From assembly GCA_943913205.1 (NCBI GenBank), contig CALTWN010000015.1, positions 1 through 22,835 on the forward strand: a DNA stretch of 22,835 bases, in the 5' to 3' direction. A program made the position numbers and the translations under genes. Below the pieces are notes generated by a model. The model was given only the letters and a program-made list of their open reading frames with translations. It made no database searches and was not told the origin of the DNA. The DNA comes from an uncultured Bartonella sp. (GTDB taxonomy: Bacteria; Pseudomonadota; Alphaproteobacteria; Rhizobiales; Rhizobiaceae). Of the stretch, positions 15,419 through 22,835 are shown piece after piece (position 1 is the first letter of the stretch; the number at the start of each line of letters is the position of its first letter).

Positions 15419-17835
15419 ATATCTAAATTACTCACACGTAAAGCATTATCTTGTATAAAATTACGCCTTGGCTCTACTTCATCTCCCATAAGTTGAGAAA
15501 ATAGTAAATCACTTTCAACGGCATCTTCTATACGAACCTGCAATAAAGAACGTGCATCTGGATCTAGCGTGGTTTCCCACAATTGATCAGCATTCATTTC
15601 TCCCAACCCCTTATAACGTTGAAGCGATAGACCATGCCTTGCTTTTATAAAAATTTTATCCAATAATTCTATAGGACCCGATACTAATTCTTCGAGGTCT
15701 TTATACACCAATTTTGGCAAATTTGCATATATCTCATTCAAACTATCAGTTAGGTTATTAATATGTTTTCCAGCATATGTTTCCAAAATCTTTTTATCGA
15801 AATAAATTTTTTCAGACACACCGCGCACAACACGTTCAAAAATCATTTTTGAATCGTCACTTTCATCAATCCATCCGCGCCAACCAGTTTCAAATTCAGG
15901 AGCTATCATATCAAGCCGCATAGCTATTTCTTGAGCTTTTTCTGCATTGAAACTCTCTTTATTAAATGCGCCAGCTATAGCTGCTTGTTCTAGCATAGTT
16001 TTATTGTAAGCTATATCAATTGAATCTAATAATTGCTTTAGTTTTTTCGCTTCTTCTAGCAAAGCTAAAAGATCTTTAGCCGCTCTTATTTCGCCATTTT
16101 CTAATTTTAACAATACGTTTTCTAAACCACTATTTATTAAATAATCTTCTAAGGCAGTTTCATTTTTAATATATTGTGAAGACTTCCCTTTACTAACTTT
16201 ATAAAGAGGGGGCTGGGCAATATAAATATAGCCATTATCAATTAGTTCGGGCATTTGCCTAAAAAAGAAAGTTAATAAAAGCGTACGAATATGAGCGCCA
16301 TCCACATCAGCATCTGTCATAATTATAATTTTATGATAACGTAATTTGGCTATATTAAACTCATCTTTACCTATAGAAGTACCTAAAGCAGTTATAAGCG
16401 TTCCTATCATTTCTGAATTTAACATTCTATCAAAGCGTGCACGCTCAACATTCAAAATTTTACCCCTTAGTGGCAAAATTGCTTGATTTTTACGTGAACG
16501 CCCAGATTTAGCTGAACCACCAGCACTATCGCCCTCTACTATAAATATTTCTGATAAAGATGGGTCTCTTTCTTGGCAGTCAGCTAATTTACCCGGCAAA
16601 GAAGCAATATCAAGAGCGCCTTTACGCCTAGTTAATTCACGTGCTCTGCGAGCTGCCTCTCGAGCACTTGCAGCTTCTATAACTTTATTGATTAAAATTT
16701 TAGCGTCACTTGGATGCTCTTCAAACCATAAAGATAATCTTTCATTTACCAAGCTTTCTACTACCGCTCTAACCTCAGAAGATACAAGCTTGTCTTTAGT
16801 TTGGGAGGAAAATTTAGGGTCAGGAACCTTTACTGATAAAACAGCAGTAAGGCCCTCACGGCAATCATCACCTGAAAGCGCAATCTTGGCTTTTTTTGCC
16901 ATTCCAGAGCTTTCAGCATATTGGTTTACTTGGCGAGTAAGTGCTGAGCGGAATCCGGCTAAATGCGTTCCACCATCGCGCTGTGGTATGTTATTTGTAA
17001 AGCATAACACCCTCTCAAAATAAGAATCATTCCACCACATAGCAAGCTCTACTTGTAGCCCGTCTTTTTCACCAGTAATATATAAAGGCTCAGTAATCAA
17101 AGGTTTTTTATTAACGTCTAAATATTTAATAAAAGCTATAAGACCGCCGTCATATTGTAAATCTATTGAACGTTCTGGAGAACATCTTTTATCAGTTAAT
17201 TTAATATGTACACCAGAATTTAAAAAAGCTAATTCGCGCAAACGACGTTCCAACACAGCAAAATCAAAATCTAATATAGCAAAAGTTCGCGGACTAGGTA
17301 AAAATGAAACAGTAGTTCCTGTTTCTTCGCCGGCATCGCCCGTTACTGTTAAAGGTTTATCAGCCACCCCTTCTGTAAAATTTATTTCGTGTAATTTACC
17401 GCCGCGCTTAATACGCAATTTCAACCAAGAAGAAAGCGCGTTAACAACTGAGACACCTACACCATGCAAACCTCCAGAAACTTTATAGGAATTCTGGTCA
17501 AATTTACCACCAGCGTGAAGCTGTGTCATAATAACTTCTGCGGCCGAAACACCTTCACTGTGGATATCAGTAGGTATACCACGTCCATTATCGCTAACGG
17601 TACACGAGCCATCAGACTCTAAAATTACCGTTATCATAGTGGCATGCCCTGCTAAAACTTCATCTATGCCATTATCTACGACTTCGTACACCATATGGTG
17701 TAATCCTGAGCCATCATCTGTATCGCCAATATACATACCAGGACGCTTACGAACAGCGTCAAGTCCTTTTAAAACTTTAATTGAATCAGCTTTATACTCA
17801 CCTGCCATCGCTTCCGATGTGGTTTCTACAGACAT
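15415..17835 (-). CDS. gyrB: DNA gyrase subunit B
   Basis: GyrB is the ATPase subunit of gyrase, which introduces negative supercoils together with GyrA. In the 806-residue protein the GHKL ATPase domain has KGLDAVRKRPGMYIGD at 23-38, EVVDNGIDE with the Mg-binding N55, and GLHGVGVSVVNALS, the ATP-lid region. The transducer domain follows. The TOPRIM domain has EGDSAGGSAK from 434 and the metal-binding DADVDG at 508-513. The C-terminal QRYKGLGEMN block binds GyrA. No domain is missing. AGGAG (17842-17846 on the + coordinate) is 6 bases before the ATG. A near-consensus promoter precedes it, so it need not depend on the glycosyltransferase genes upstream. The stop codon overlaps the pncB stop, so there is no room for a dedicated terminator between them. 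Confidence 0.98.
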   Translation of the reverse strand: MSVETTSEAMAGEYKADSIKVLKGLDAVRKRPGMYIGDTDDGSGLHHMVYEVVDNGIDEVLAGHATMITVILESDGSCTVSDNGRGIPTDIHSEGVSAAEVIMTQLHAGGKFDQNSYKVSGGLHGVGVSVVNALSSWLKLRIKRGGKLHEINFTEGVADKPLTVTGDAGEETGTTVSFLPSPRTFAILDFDFAVLERRLRELAFLNSGVHIKLTDKRCSPERSIDLQYDGGLIAFIKYLDVNKKPLITEPLYITGEKDGLQVELAMWWNDSYFERVLCFTNNIPQRDGGTHLAGFRSALTRQVNQYAESSGMAKKAKIALSGDDCREGLTAVLSVKVPDPKFSSQTKDKLVSSEVRAVVESLVNERLSLWFEEHPSDAKILINKVIEAASAREAARRARELTRRKGALDIASLPGKLADCQERDPSLSEIFIVEGDSAGGSAKSGRSRKNQAILPLRGKILNVERARFDRMLNSEMIGTLITALGTSIGKDEFNIAKLRYHKIIIMTDADVDGAHIRTLLLTFFFRQMPELIDNGYIYIAQPPLYKVSKGKSSQYIKNETALEDYLINSGLENVLLKLENGEIRAAKDLLALLEEAKKLKQLLDSIDIAYNKTMLEQAAIAGAFNKESFNAEKAQEIAMRLDMIAPEFETGWRGWIDESDDSKMIFERVVRGVSEKIYFDKKILETYAGKHINNLTDSLNEIYANLPKLVYKDLEELVSGPIELLDKIFIKARHGLSLQRYKGLGEMNADQLWETTLDPDARSLLQVRIEDAVESDLLFSQLMGDEVEPRRNFIQDNALRVSNLDI

Positions 17836-17865
17836 ACCAGACTCCTATTGCTATATAATTTCTAT

Positions 17866-17894
17866 ATTATAAAGCAAAACAGACTTTATGCCAA
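17866..17894 (-). promoter_or_regulatory. gyrB promoter
   Basis: On the minus strand TTGGCA (-35, 5/6, at 17889-17894) and a perfect TATAAT (-10, at 17866-17871) are 17 bases apart. It lies between the stop codon of the upstream glycosyltransferase and gyrB and would give a leader of about 25 bases that includes the AGGAG site. It is the best sigma-70-like promoter in the window. Confidence 0.68.
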
Positions 17895-17897
17895 TAT

Positions 17898-18647
17898 TTA
17901 CTTTAAAAAAGGTATATATGCACATTTGTATTCTTGTGGTTTAAACAAGCGCTGCAAATATCTTTTATGTAGAAACTGTTTAGGTAATCTTACAAGTTTT
18001 TGGAATATTGTACGACCTCGCTTAACATGCGTTATGGTACTTAAATTTTTATCCTCATTTGTAATTATAGCTGGGTATAATTGCCTAGCCTTAACATCAG
18101 ATGCCAGCCCCTGAACAAAATTATACATAATTACATCTATCAAAATATTGGTCTCATAAATTTTAGAAACAAGCCAAGCAGCTGTTTCTTTAGAAACCAA
18201 ATAGCCCGTGGCACGATAATCATTTGTTAAACGATCATATAATTTGTACTCGTTATTTATTTGGCAAGGATTATTCAGTAAAACTTTTTTACAGCCAGTA
18301 TCTAATTTAATGAGCTTGGTATTAGCTGGAATCCAATCGGTATTTTTAAAGAAATACTCGCATTTTGGAGATAAAACAGCGTCATCTTCTAAAACAATAC
18401 CGTAAGCTTCATCGCCATTTGCTATTGATTCCAAAGCTTTTGCATGGCTCCAATTACAAGCAAGTTCGGTTTTTGTAACGCATTTAAAATCATAAGCATC
18501 TTGTAGCTTATTTAACGGTACAAAATCTAGCTTTTTTCCATCTATGGCATCTACCCGCTCAAAACTAAAATTATATTTAGCGCTTTGACGGCTTATAGAA
18601 ATTAAACGATCAATTGATCGTAACAGATTTATCACATAAATTTTCAT
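17898..18647 (-). CDS. Glycosyltransferase family 25 protein (second of a tandem pair)
   Basis: GT25 enzymes add sugars to lipooligosaccharide or other glycans; the donor and acceptor here are unknown. The 249-residue protein shows the family pattern: INLLRSIDR at 6-14, FERVDAIDG at 29-37, ELACNWSHAKAL at 61-72, and LEDD at 86-89, the acidic metal/nucleotide-sugar motif. A later VSKETAAWL segment also fits the family. There is no signal peptide and no clear membrane helix, which fits a cytoplasmic or peripheral enzyme. It lies 16 bp behind its paralogue and is clearly its relative, sharing FERVDAIDG, ELACN.SHAKAL, DWIP and VSKETAAWL. The C-terminal ~50 residues are basic and differ between the two. 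I see no strong Shine-Dalgarno before the ATG, so coupling to the upstream gene is possible. Confidence 0.87.
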   Translation of the reverse strand: MKIYVINLLRSIDRLISISRQSAKYNFSFERVDAIDGKKLDFVPLNKLQDAYDFKCVTKTELACNWSHAKALESIANGDEAYGIVLEDDAVLSPKCEYFFKNTDWIPANTKLIKLDTGCKKVLLNNPCQINNEYKLYDRLTNDYRATGYLVSKETAAWLVSKIYETNILIDVIMYNFVQGLASDVKARQLYPAIITNEDKNLSTITHVKRGRTIFQKLVRLPKQFLHKRYLQRLFKPQEYKCAYIPFLK

Positions 18648-18663
18648 TGTAGTTCATCTATTG

Positions 18664-19476
18664 TCACACAAAATCTATGGACATATAACTAAATGCTTTA
18701 TGTAAATAGCTATAAATTTTGCCTTTAATTAACTGCATTTTACGAATAAACATATAGATATAAAAAGGAATCCTATTACATTTTCTTCCGTATTTTTGCT
18801 CAGCATGCTCTATATCTACTTTAAACAACTTAATCGCTTCATTGGTAGATTGGTAAGGAGCTTCACTTATAGCCGGGCTTAGTTGTAAGGGCTTAAGTTT
18901 AGAACAAATACCATAATAAGAATCAAAATAGAAAACGTCTACTAAATATTTAGTTTTTCTTAACTCCTTACTTAACCAAGCAGCAGTTTCCTTCGAAACT
19001 ATATAACTGCCAGCACCAAAAGGATTTAGGATAAATTTGCATAATAATCTTCCCTCTGGCAAAGAAAAAGGTATTCTCAATATGTTCTTTATATAAAGAT
19101 GCCATCCCTTATCAAGCTTTATCATAGTAGTGTCTTTAGGTATCCAATCATAGCTTTTTAAAAAAAAAACGGCCTTATGAGAAAGGTAAATATCATCTTC
19201 AAAAACAGCCCCATACTCATCTTCACCATTTGCAATTAAATCTAAAGCCTTAGCATGGCTTAAATTACAAGCAAGTTCACTTGGAGTAAGGCAATGTATT
19301 TCTACACATTTAGTTTTAGACATAGGCTGTAAATTATCTTTTAAAAACTCTTCGTCGAATTTACTCCCGTCTATTGCATCTACACGTTCAAACGCGAGAC
19401 CCTTTTCAACAAATTGCTTCTCCATAAACCCCCATCGGTCTTTTGAACGTTCAAGATTTATAATATAGCTTTTCAT
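18664..19476 (-). CDS. Glycosyltransferase family 25 protein (first of a tandem pair)
   Basis: This is a 270-residue paralogue of the adjacent gene. GT25 motifs are INLERSKDR at 6-14, FERVDAIDG at 29-37, ELACNLSHAKAL at 67-78 and FEDD at 92-95, followed by SKETAAWL. The likely role is sugar transfer in lipooligosaccharide or another surface glycan; the substrate cannot be inferred. The C terminus is rich in Lys, Tyr and aromatic residues, which may favour membrane association. The start has AGGAT 7 bases upstream. A TATAAT (19491-19496 on the + coordinate) lies upstream without a recognisable -35. A ten-T tract on the coding strand begins near codon 103. The gene diverges from ubiE across 95 bp. 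Confidence 0.88.
   Translation of the reverse strand: MKSYIINLERSKDRWGFMEKQFVEKGLAFERVDAIDGSKFDEEFLKDNLQPMSKTKCVEIHCLTPSELACNLSHAKALDLIANGEDEYGAVFEDDIYLSHKAVFFLKSYDWIPKDTTMIKLDKGWHLYIKNILRIPFSLPEGRLLCKFILNPFGAGSYIVSKETAAWLSKELRKTKYLVDVFYFDSYYGICSKLKPLQLSPAISEAPYQSTNEAIKLFKVDIEHAEQKYGRKCNRIPFYIYMFIRKMQLIKGKIYSYLHKAFSYMSIDFV
19160..19169 (-). repeat. Ten-T homopolymer inside the first GT25 gene
   Basis: Ten consecutive A on the + strand (T on the coding strand) encode part of KAVFFLK just after the FEDD motif. Runs this long can slip in replication or transcription. A and T runs of 8-9 occur elsewhere in this AT-rich window, so it is less exceptional than the C10 tract in ndvB. Confidence 0.8.
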
Positions 19477-19526
19477 ATTTTATCCTAATTATTATAACTA
19501 TGCTTTTAAAACTTAGTATGTTAATA

Positions 19527-19555
19527 TTTACCTAATATCCATAATTGCCTATAAA
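19527..19555 (+). promoter_or_regulatory. Possible ubiE promoter
   Basis: TTTACC (-35, 4/6) and TATAAA (-10, 5/6) are 17 bases apart, with the -10 ending 16 bases before the ubiE ATG. The leader would be only about 10 bases and would begin within or next to the AAGGGA ribosome binding site, which weakens the call. Confidence 0.27.
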
Positions 19556-19571
19556 TGCAAGGGAATAATCT

Positions 19572-20333
19572 ATGCCACAAACAGCTCCGCAATCGCTTCG
19601 AATTATACCCAATACCGAGTTAGCTAAACAAGAAAAAGTTAATGCAATTTTTCACTCTGTGGCAAAAAAATATGACATTATGAACAATATATTATCTTTA
19701 GGAATGCATCATTTATGGAAAGATAATTTTGTTACAAAACTTAATCCTGCAAAATATACAAAATGGAATATGCTTGATGTAGCCGGGGGCACAGGAGACA
19801 TAGCTTTCAAAGCAATCAAGGCTTCGGGCGGCAACATACAAGCCCATATTACCTTGCTTGATATAAATAGCTCTATGTTGGAAGTTAGTAAAAGTAGAGC
19901 CCAAGAACAGCAACTAGATAATTTTATTGATTTTATTGAGGGCGATGCCCAAAAACTACCTTTTGCAGATAATAGTTTTAATGCATACACTATTGCTTTT
20001 GGTATTCGAAATGTGCCAAATATCTCTTTAGCCTTACATGAAGCCTATCGCGTACTAAAACCAGGCGGACATTTTTTATGCCTAGAATTTTCTCAAATTC
20101 AAGATTCTATTCTAGAAAAACTTTACGACGCATGGTCTTTTTACGCTATTCCAAATATAGGAAAATGGGTAGCTGGTGACAAAAAAGCATATGAATATCT
20201 TGTAGATTCTATAAGAAAATTTCCAAAACAAGAAAATTTTCTAACTATGATACAAGAAGCTCAATTTAAAAAATGTAACTATACGAACTTAAGCATGGGG
20301 ATAGCTTCTATCCACGAAGGATGGAAATTATAG
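19572..20333 (+). CDS. ubiE: Ubiquinone/menaquinone C-methyltransferase UbiE
   Basis: UbiE is a SAM-dependent C-methyltransferase acting on the benzoquinol ring in ubiquinone synthesis (and on demethylmenaquinol where menaquinone is made). The 253-residue protein has FHSVAKKYDIMNNILSLGMHHLWK, which is the first UbiE/COQ5 signature. SAM motif I is DVAGGTGD at 69-76 and LLDINSSML is the second strand. EGDAQKLPF and AFGIRNVP with YRVLKPGG form the second signature and motif III. AAGGGA at 19559-19564 is 7 bases before the ATG. ubiB follows 7 bp downstream, then coaBC, so the three look like one transcription unit. In many alphaproteobacteria mutM lies upstream of ubiE; here the tandem glycosyltransferases do. 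Confidence 0.96.
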   Translation: MPQTAPQSLRIIPNTELAKQEKVNAIFHSVAKKYDIMNNILSLGMHHLWKDNFVTKLNPAKYTKWNMLDVAGGTGDIAFKAIKASGGNIQAHITLLDINSSMLEVSKSRAQEQQLDNFIDFIEGDAQKLPFADNSFNAYTIAFGIRNVPNISLALHEAYRVLKPGGHFLCLEFSQIQDSILEKLYDAWSFYAIPNIGKWVAGDKKAYEYLVDSIRKFPKQENFLTMIQEAQFKKCNYTNLSMGIASIHEGWKL

Positions 20334-20340
20334 GTTTATT

Positions 20341-21891
20341 ATGTTTTCTATATTGCGCTTAATAAGGGCCTTTTATGTGCTAACACGTTACGGTGTTATG
20401 GCTAGGCTATTAAAATCCATACCCAATACTCCTAGCTTCTTGAAGTTTTTAGCAAAATCTTTTGCTAGCAAGAAAAAAATTAAAAACCACGAAATTATTA
20501 AATCTATTAATAAATTAGGACCTTCTTACATTAAGTTAGCTCAATTTTTAGCAACAAGACCAGATATTGTAGGTACCGAAATAAGCGAGAAGTTGGGCTT
20601 ACTACAAGATAGACTAGAGCCTTTTAGCAAACAACAAGCTATAAAACAAATAGCAAAATCTCTAAATATTTCTGAGGAGACAGCGCAAAAACAATTTTTG
20701 TTATTCTCGGAATCTATCGCGGCGGCCTCTATCGCTCAAGTGCATAAAGCTAAATGGGCAGATGAAACTGGAATTATTCATAATTTAGCTATTAAAGTAA
20801 TTCGTCCTGATGTAAAAGAAAGATTTGCTAGAGATATTAAAAGTTTTTATCGTTTTGCAAACTTAGCAGAAAAAATATCAAGCAAAGCGAGGCGGTTACG
20901 TTTTATATCTATCGTACAAGAGTTAGATAATACTACACGTAAAGAAATGGATATGAGGTTGGAAGCTTCTGCTATTTCTGAAATGGCAGATAATATAGTA
21001 CAAGATAAAAATTTTCGGGTACCTAAAATCTATTGGAAATTAACCGGCCGTGATTGCTTAGCTATGGAGTGGATAGACGGCATTAAAATAGCTAACAAAA
21101 ATGAACTTAAGGAGGCAGGATTTAATTTAAAAAATATAGCGCAAAATTTAATGCAGGCTTTTTTACGTCACTCGTTGCGCGACGGGTATTTTCATGCAGA
21201 TATGCATCCTGGTAATTTATTTATTGATAAATACGAAAATATAGTAGCTGTAGATTTTGGCATAACCGGCCGATTAAGCACAAAGGAGAGATTTTTTCTA
21301 GCCCAAATATTATATGGTTTTTTAACCCGTGATTATATTCTCGTATCGCAAGCACATTTCGACGCAGGTTACGTTCCTAAACATCACAAGGTTGAAGATT
21401 TTGCACAAGCAACTAGAGCTATAGGCGACCCTATTCACGGTCAAAAAGCAAAAGATATTTCTATGGCAAATCTTTTAACTCTTTTATTTGAAGTTACAGA
21501 AATATTTGAAATGCAAACCCGACCAGAATTAATATTTTTACAAAAAAATATGGTTATTGTAGAGGGTGTGGCTCGTGATTTAGATCCAAATTTCAATATG
21601 TGGAAAGTTGCCAAACCTATTGTTGAAGAATGGATGAAGCAAAATATAGGGTTCAAAAATATATCTGAAGAAGTGCAAAAAGCGGGTAAACCTTTGTTAA
21701 ACATCTTATATAATATGCCAGATTTGCTAAATCATTGGCGAGAAAATCAGTTGAGTAATTCCAAACAGCATTCTTTACATTTACTCCCGCAAGCTATTAA
21801 TAGTATTACAAAATATATTTTTATAACACAATTGAGTTTAGTGTCTTTAGCTGTAACCTTAATTTACATCGCTTTTAGAGGCTGTCATTAA
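20341..21891 (+). CDS. ubiB: Ubiquinone biosynthesis protein UbiB (atypical kinase-like ATPase)
   Basis: UbiB (ABC1/ADCK family) is a membrane-associated ATPase-like protein needed for ubiquinone synthesis, probably assisting access to lipid intermediates rather than acting as a protein kinase. The 516-residue protein has the family-specific N-terminal KLGPSYIKLAQ, where the KxGQ motif reads KLAQ (K65-Q68). The Ala-rich loop AAASIAQVH is at 127-135 and the nucleotide-binding Lys is in AIKVIRP (K152). FHADMHPGN (H285, D287, N292) is the catalytic-loop equivalent and VDFG (D305) the metal-binding DFG. A hydrophobic C-terminal helix (about 492-511) anchors the protein in the membrane. The Gly-to-Ala change in KxGQ is unusual to my knowledge. 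The gene is 7 bp behind ubiE and 3 bp before coaBC. Confidence 0.95.
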   Translation: MFSILRLIRAFYVLTRYGVMARLLKSIPNTPSFLKFLAKSFASKKKIKNHEIIKSINKLGPSYIKLAQFLATRPDIVGTEISEKLGLLQDRLEPFSKQQAIKQIAKSLNISEETAQKQFLLFSESIAAASIAQVHKAKWADETGIIHNLAIKVIRPDVKERFARDIKSFYRFANLAEKISSKARRLRFISIVQELDNTTRKEMDMRLEASAISEMADNIVQDKNFRVPKIYWKLTGRDCLAMEWIDGIKIANKNELKEAGFNLKNIAQNLMQAFLRHSLRDGYFHADMHPGNLFIDKYENIVAVDFGITGRLSTKERFFLAQILYGFLTRDYILVSQAHFDAGYVPKHHKVEDFAQATRAIGDPIHGQKAKDISMANLLTLLFEVTEIFEMQTRPELIFLQKNMVIVEGVARDLDPNFNMWKVAKPIVEEWMKQNIGFKNISEEVQKAGKPLLNILYNMPDLLNHWRENQLSNSKQHSLHLLPQAINSITKYIFITQLSLVSLAVTLIYIAFRGCH

Positions 21892-21894
21892 TTT

Positions 21895-22835
21895 ATGCAA
21901 GAATTATTTGGTAAAAATATTGGTTTAATAATATGCGGCGGCATTGCTGCTTATAAGTCATTAGATTTAATAAGGCGCTTAAAAGAAAAAGGTGCAAATG
22001 TTTTTGTAGTACTAACAAATAGTGCACAAGAATTTATAACACCATTAAGCGCAGCTTCCCTTAGCCACAATAAAGTATATAGCTCTCTTTTTGAAGCAGG
22101 GAAAAATGATATAAGACACACTGAGCTTACCTCACAACTAGACTTGATAATTATTGCTCCAGCAACAGCTAACAAATTAGTACAAATATCTATAGGACTA
22201 GCGCCAGATTTTGCAGGCGTTCTGATATTGGCCGCCAAATGTCCTATATTATGCGCACCCGCTATGAACCCTAATATGTTTAATAAGCCAGCTATTAAGC
22301 GAGCCCTAGCCTTATTGCAGCAAGATGGTTTTAATTTTGTGGGTCCTAATACAGGGGCATTAGCAGAAAAAAACTGCTATGGCTCAGGACGTATGGCTGA
22401 ACCTGTTGAGATAACACAAAAAGCAATAAAAATCTTATGTCCCTATAAAACTATGTTAGCAAATAAAAAATTTATCATAACGGCTGGCTCTACTATTGAG
22501 CCTATCGATCCTGTAAGATATATCAGCAATTACTCTTCTGGAAAACAAGCTTTTGCTATTGCAAGAGCATTAAAAAATGCTTCAGCACAAGTTGTAATAA
22601 TAGCAGGTAAAACACAAATAGCCCCCCCCTCTAATATTGAGGTGATAAAAATAGAAACAGCGGAGCAAATGATGAAAGAAGTTCATAAACAGTTACCCTG
22701 CGATGGAGCTATTTTTGCCGCAGCTGTTTGTGATTGGCGCGTAGAAAAAATAGCAAAACATAAGATAAAAAAAGAAACCGATATTGAGCATTTAAGCTTA
22801 AATTTAATAAAAAACCCAGATATTCTAGCAAATAT
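21895..22835 (+). CDS. coaBC: Bifunctional phosphopantothenoylcysteine decarboxylase / phosphopantothenate-cysteine ligase CoaBC (3' end beyond window)
   Basis: CoaBC makes 4'-phosphopantetheine from phosphopantothenate and cysteine in coenzyme A synthesis. About 313 codons are present and the frame is open to the window edge. The N-terminal CoaC flavoprotein half has ICGGIAAYKS (residues 14-23), the catalytic H75 in IRHTEL, PAMNPNM with N125, and NCYGSGRMAEP with the active-site C161. The CoaB half begins with ITAGSTIEPIDPVRY and SNYSSGKQ, the nucleotide-binding region. The missing part is the end of CoaB. The ATG is 3 bp after the ubiB stop without a clear Shine-Dalgarno, which suggests translational coupling. 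An eight-C run (22622-22629) encodes an AlaProPro stretch in the CoaB half. Confidence 0.95.
   Translation, partial: MQELFGKNIGLIICGGIAAYKSLDLIRRLKEKGANVFVVLTNSAQEFITPLSAASLSHNKVYSSLFEAGKNDIRHTELTSQLDLIIIAPATANKLVQISIGLAPDFAGVLILAAKCPILCAPAMNPNMFNKPAIKRALALLQQDGFNFVGPNTGALAEKNCYGSGRMAEPVEITQKAIKILCPYKTMLANKKFIITAGSTIEPIDPVRYISNYSSGKQAFAIARALKNASAQVVIIAGKTQIAPPSNIEVIKIETAEQMMKEVHKQLPCDGAIFAAAVCDWRVEKIAKHKIKKETDIEHLSLNLIKNPDILAN
22622..22629 (+). repeat. Eight-C homopolymer in coaBC
   Basis: Eight consecutive C encode the Ala-Pro-Pro part of QIAPPSN. It is the second-longest C run I see in the window. As coaBC is essential in most bacteria, a replication slip here would be costly. It may simply reflect Pro codon choice, or could be a sequencing-error hotspot. 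Confidence 0.8.

Noticed and set aside
17848..18114. An 88-codon + strand frame spanning the gyrB promoter and the end of a GT25 gene
   Set aside because: It overlaps the gyrB promoter and an identified gene in antisense, and resembles no family.

Overview
The window is a compact, AT-rich stretch of chromosome from an alphaproteobacterium. Several things point there: a gene of the FYDLN-acid (TIGR02300) family, which is essentially alphaproteobacterial; the neighbourhood tRNA-Ala / TIGR02300 / aroA-cmk-rpsA; a six-domain ribosomal protein S1; the ubiE-ubiB-coaBC cluster; and an NdvB/ChvB-type cyclic beta-1,2-glucan synthase relative. The low GC, very short intergenic gaps and shortened versions of two usually large proteins suggest a streamlined, possibly host-associated lineage. 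It still carries shikimate-pathway (aroA), NAD-salvage (pncB) and quinone genes, so it is not as reduced as Rickettsia. I cannot name the species. I see no rRNA, insertion sequence, phage gene or CRISPR array, and no gene-free stretch longer than about 140 bases.

Layout. 57-1782: secB (+) and a short malic enzyme (-) converge on a shared 28-bp palindrome. 1783-4616: mutS (+) diverges from the malic enzyme across a 91-bp region holding a 16-bp palindrome, and runs into a convergent tRNA-Ala(GGC) only 3 bp away. 4669-8995: the TIGR02300 gene (-) diverges from aroA-cmk (+, 8-bp overlap), followed by rpsA with its own leader, promoter-like sequence and terminator. 9049-15418: a 1693-residue cyclic-glucan-synthase-like membrane protein followed 4 bp later by pncB. 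15415-19476 (-): gyrB, whose stop codon overlaps that of pncB, and upstream of it two tandem family-25 glycosyltransferases. A near-consensus promoter sits between the glycosyltransferases and gyrB. 19572-22835 (+): ubiE-ubiB-coaBC, tightly packed; coaBC runs off the window.

Most genes are core housekeeping: protein export, mismatch repair, translation, DNA topology, coenzyme A, ubiquinone, chorismate and dCMP metabolism. The accessory interest lies in the envelope-glycan genes. The glucan synthase keeps its glucosyltransferase and cyclisation-type modules but stops before the C-terminal GH94 phosphorylase module that sets chain length in characterised enzymes. It also has a ten-C homopolymer about 26 codons after its start, where a one-base slip in either direction gives an early stop. 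One glycosyltransferase carries a ten-T tract. Together these raise the possibility of phase-variable surface or periplasmic glycans. That is an inference, not shown by this single sequence.
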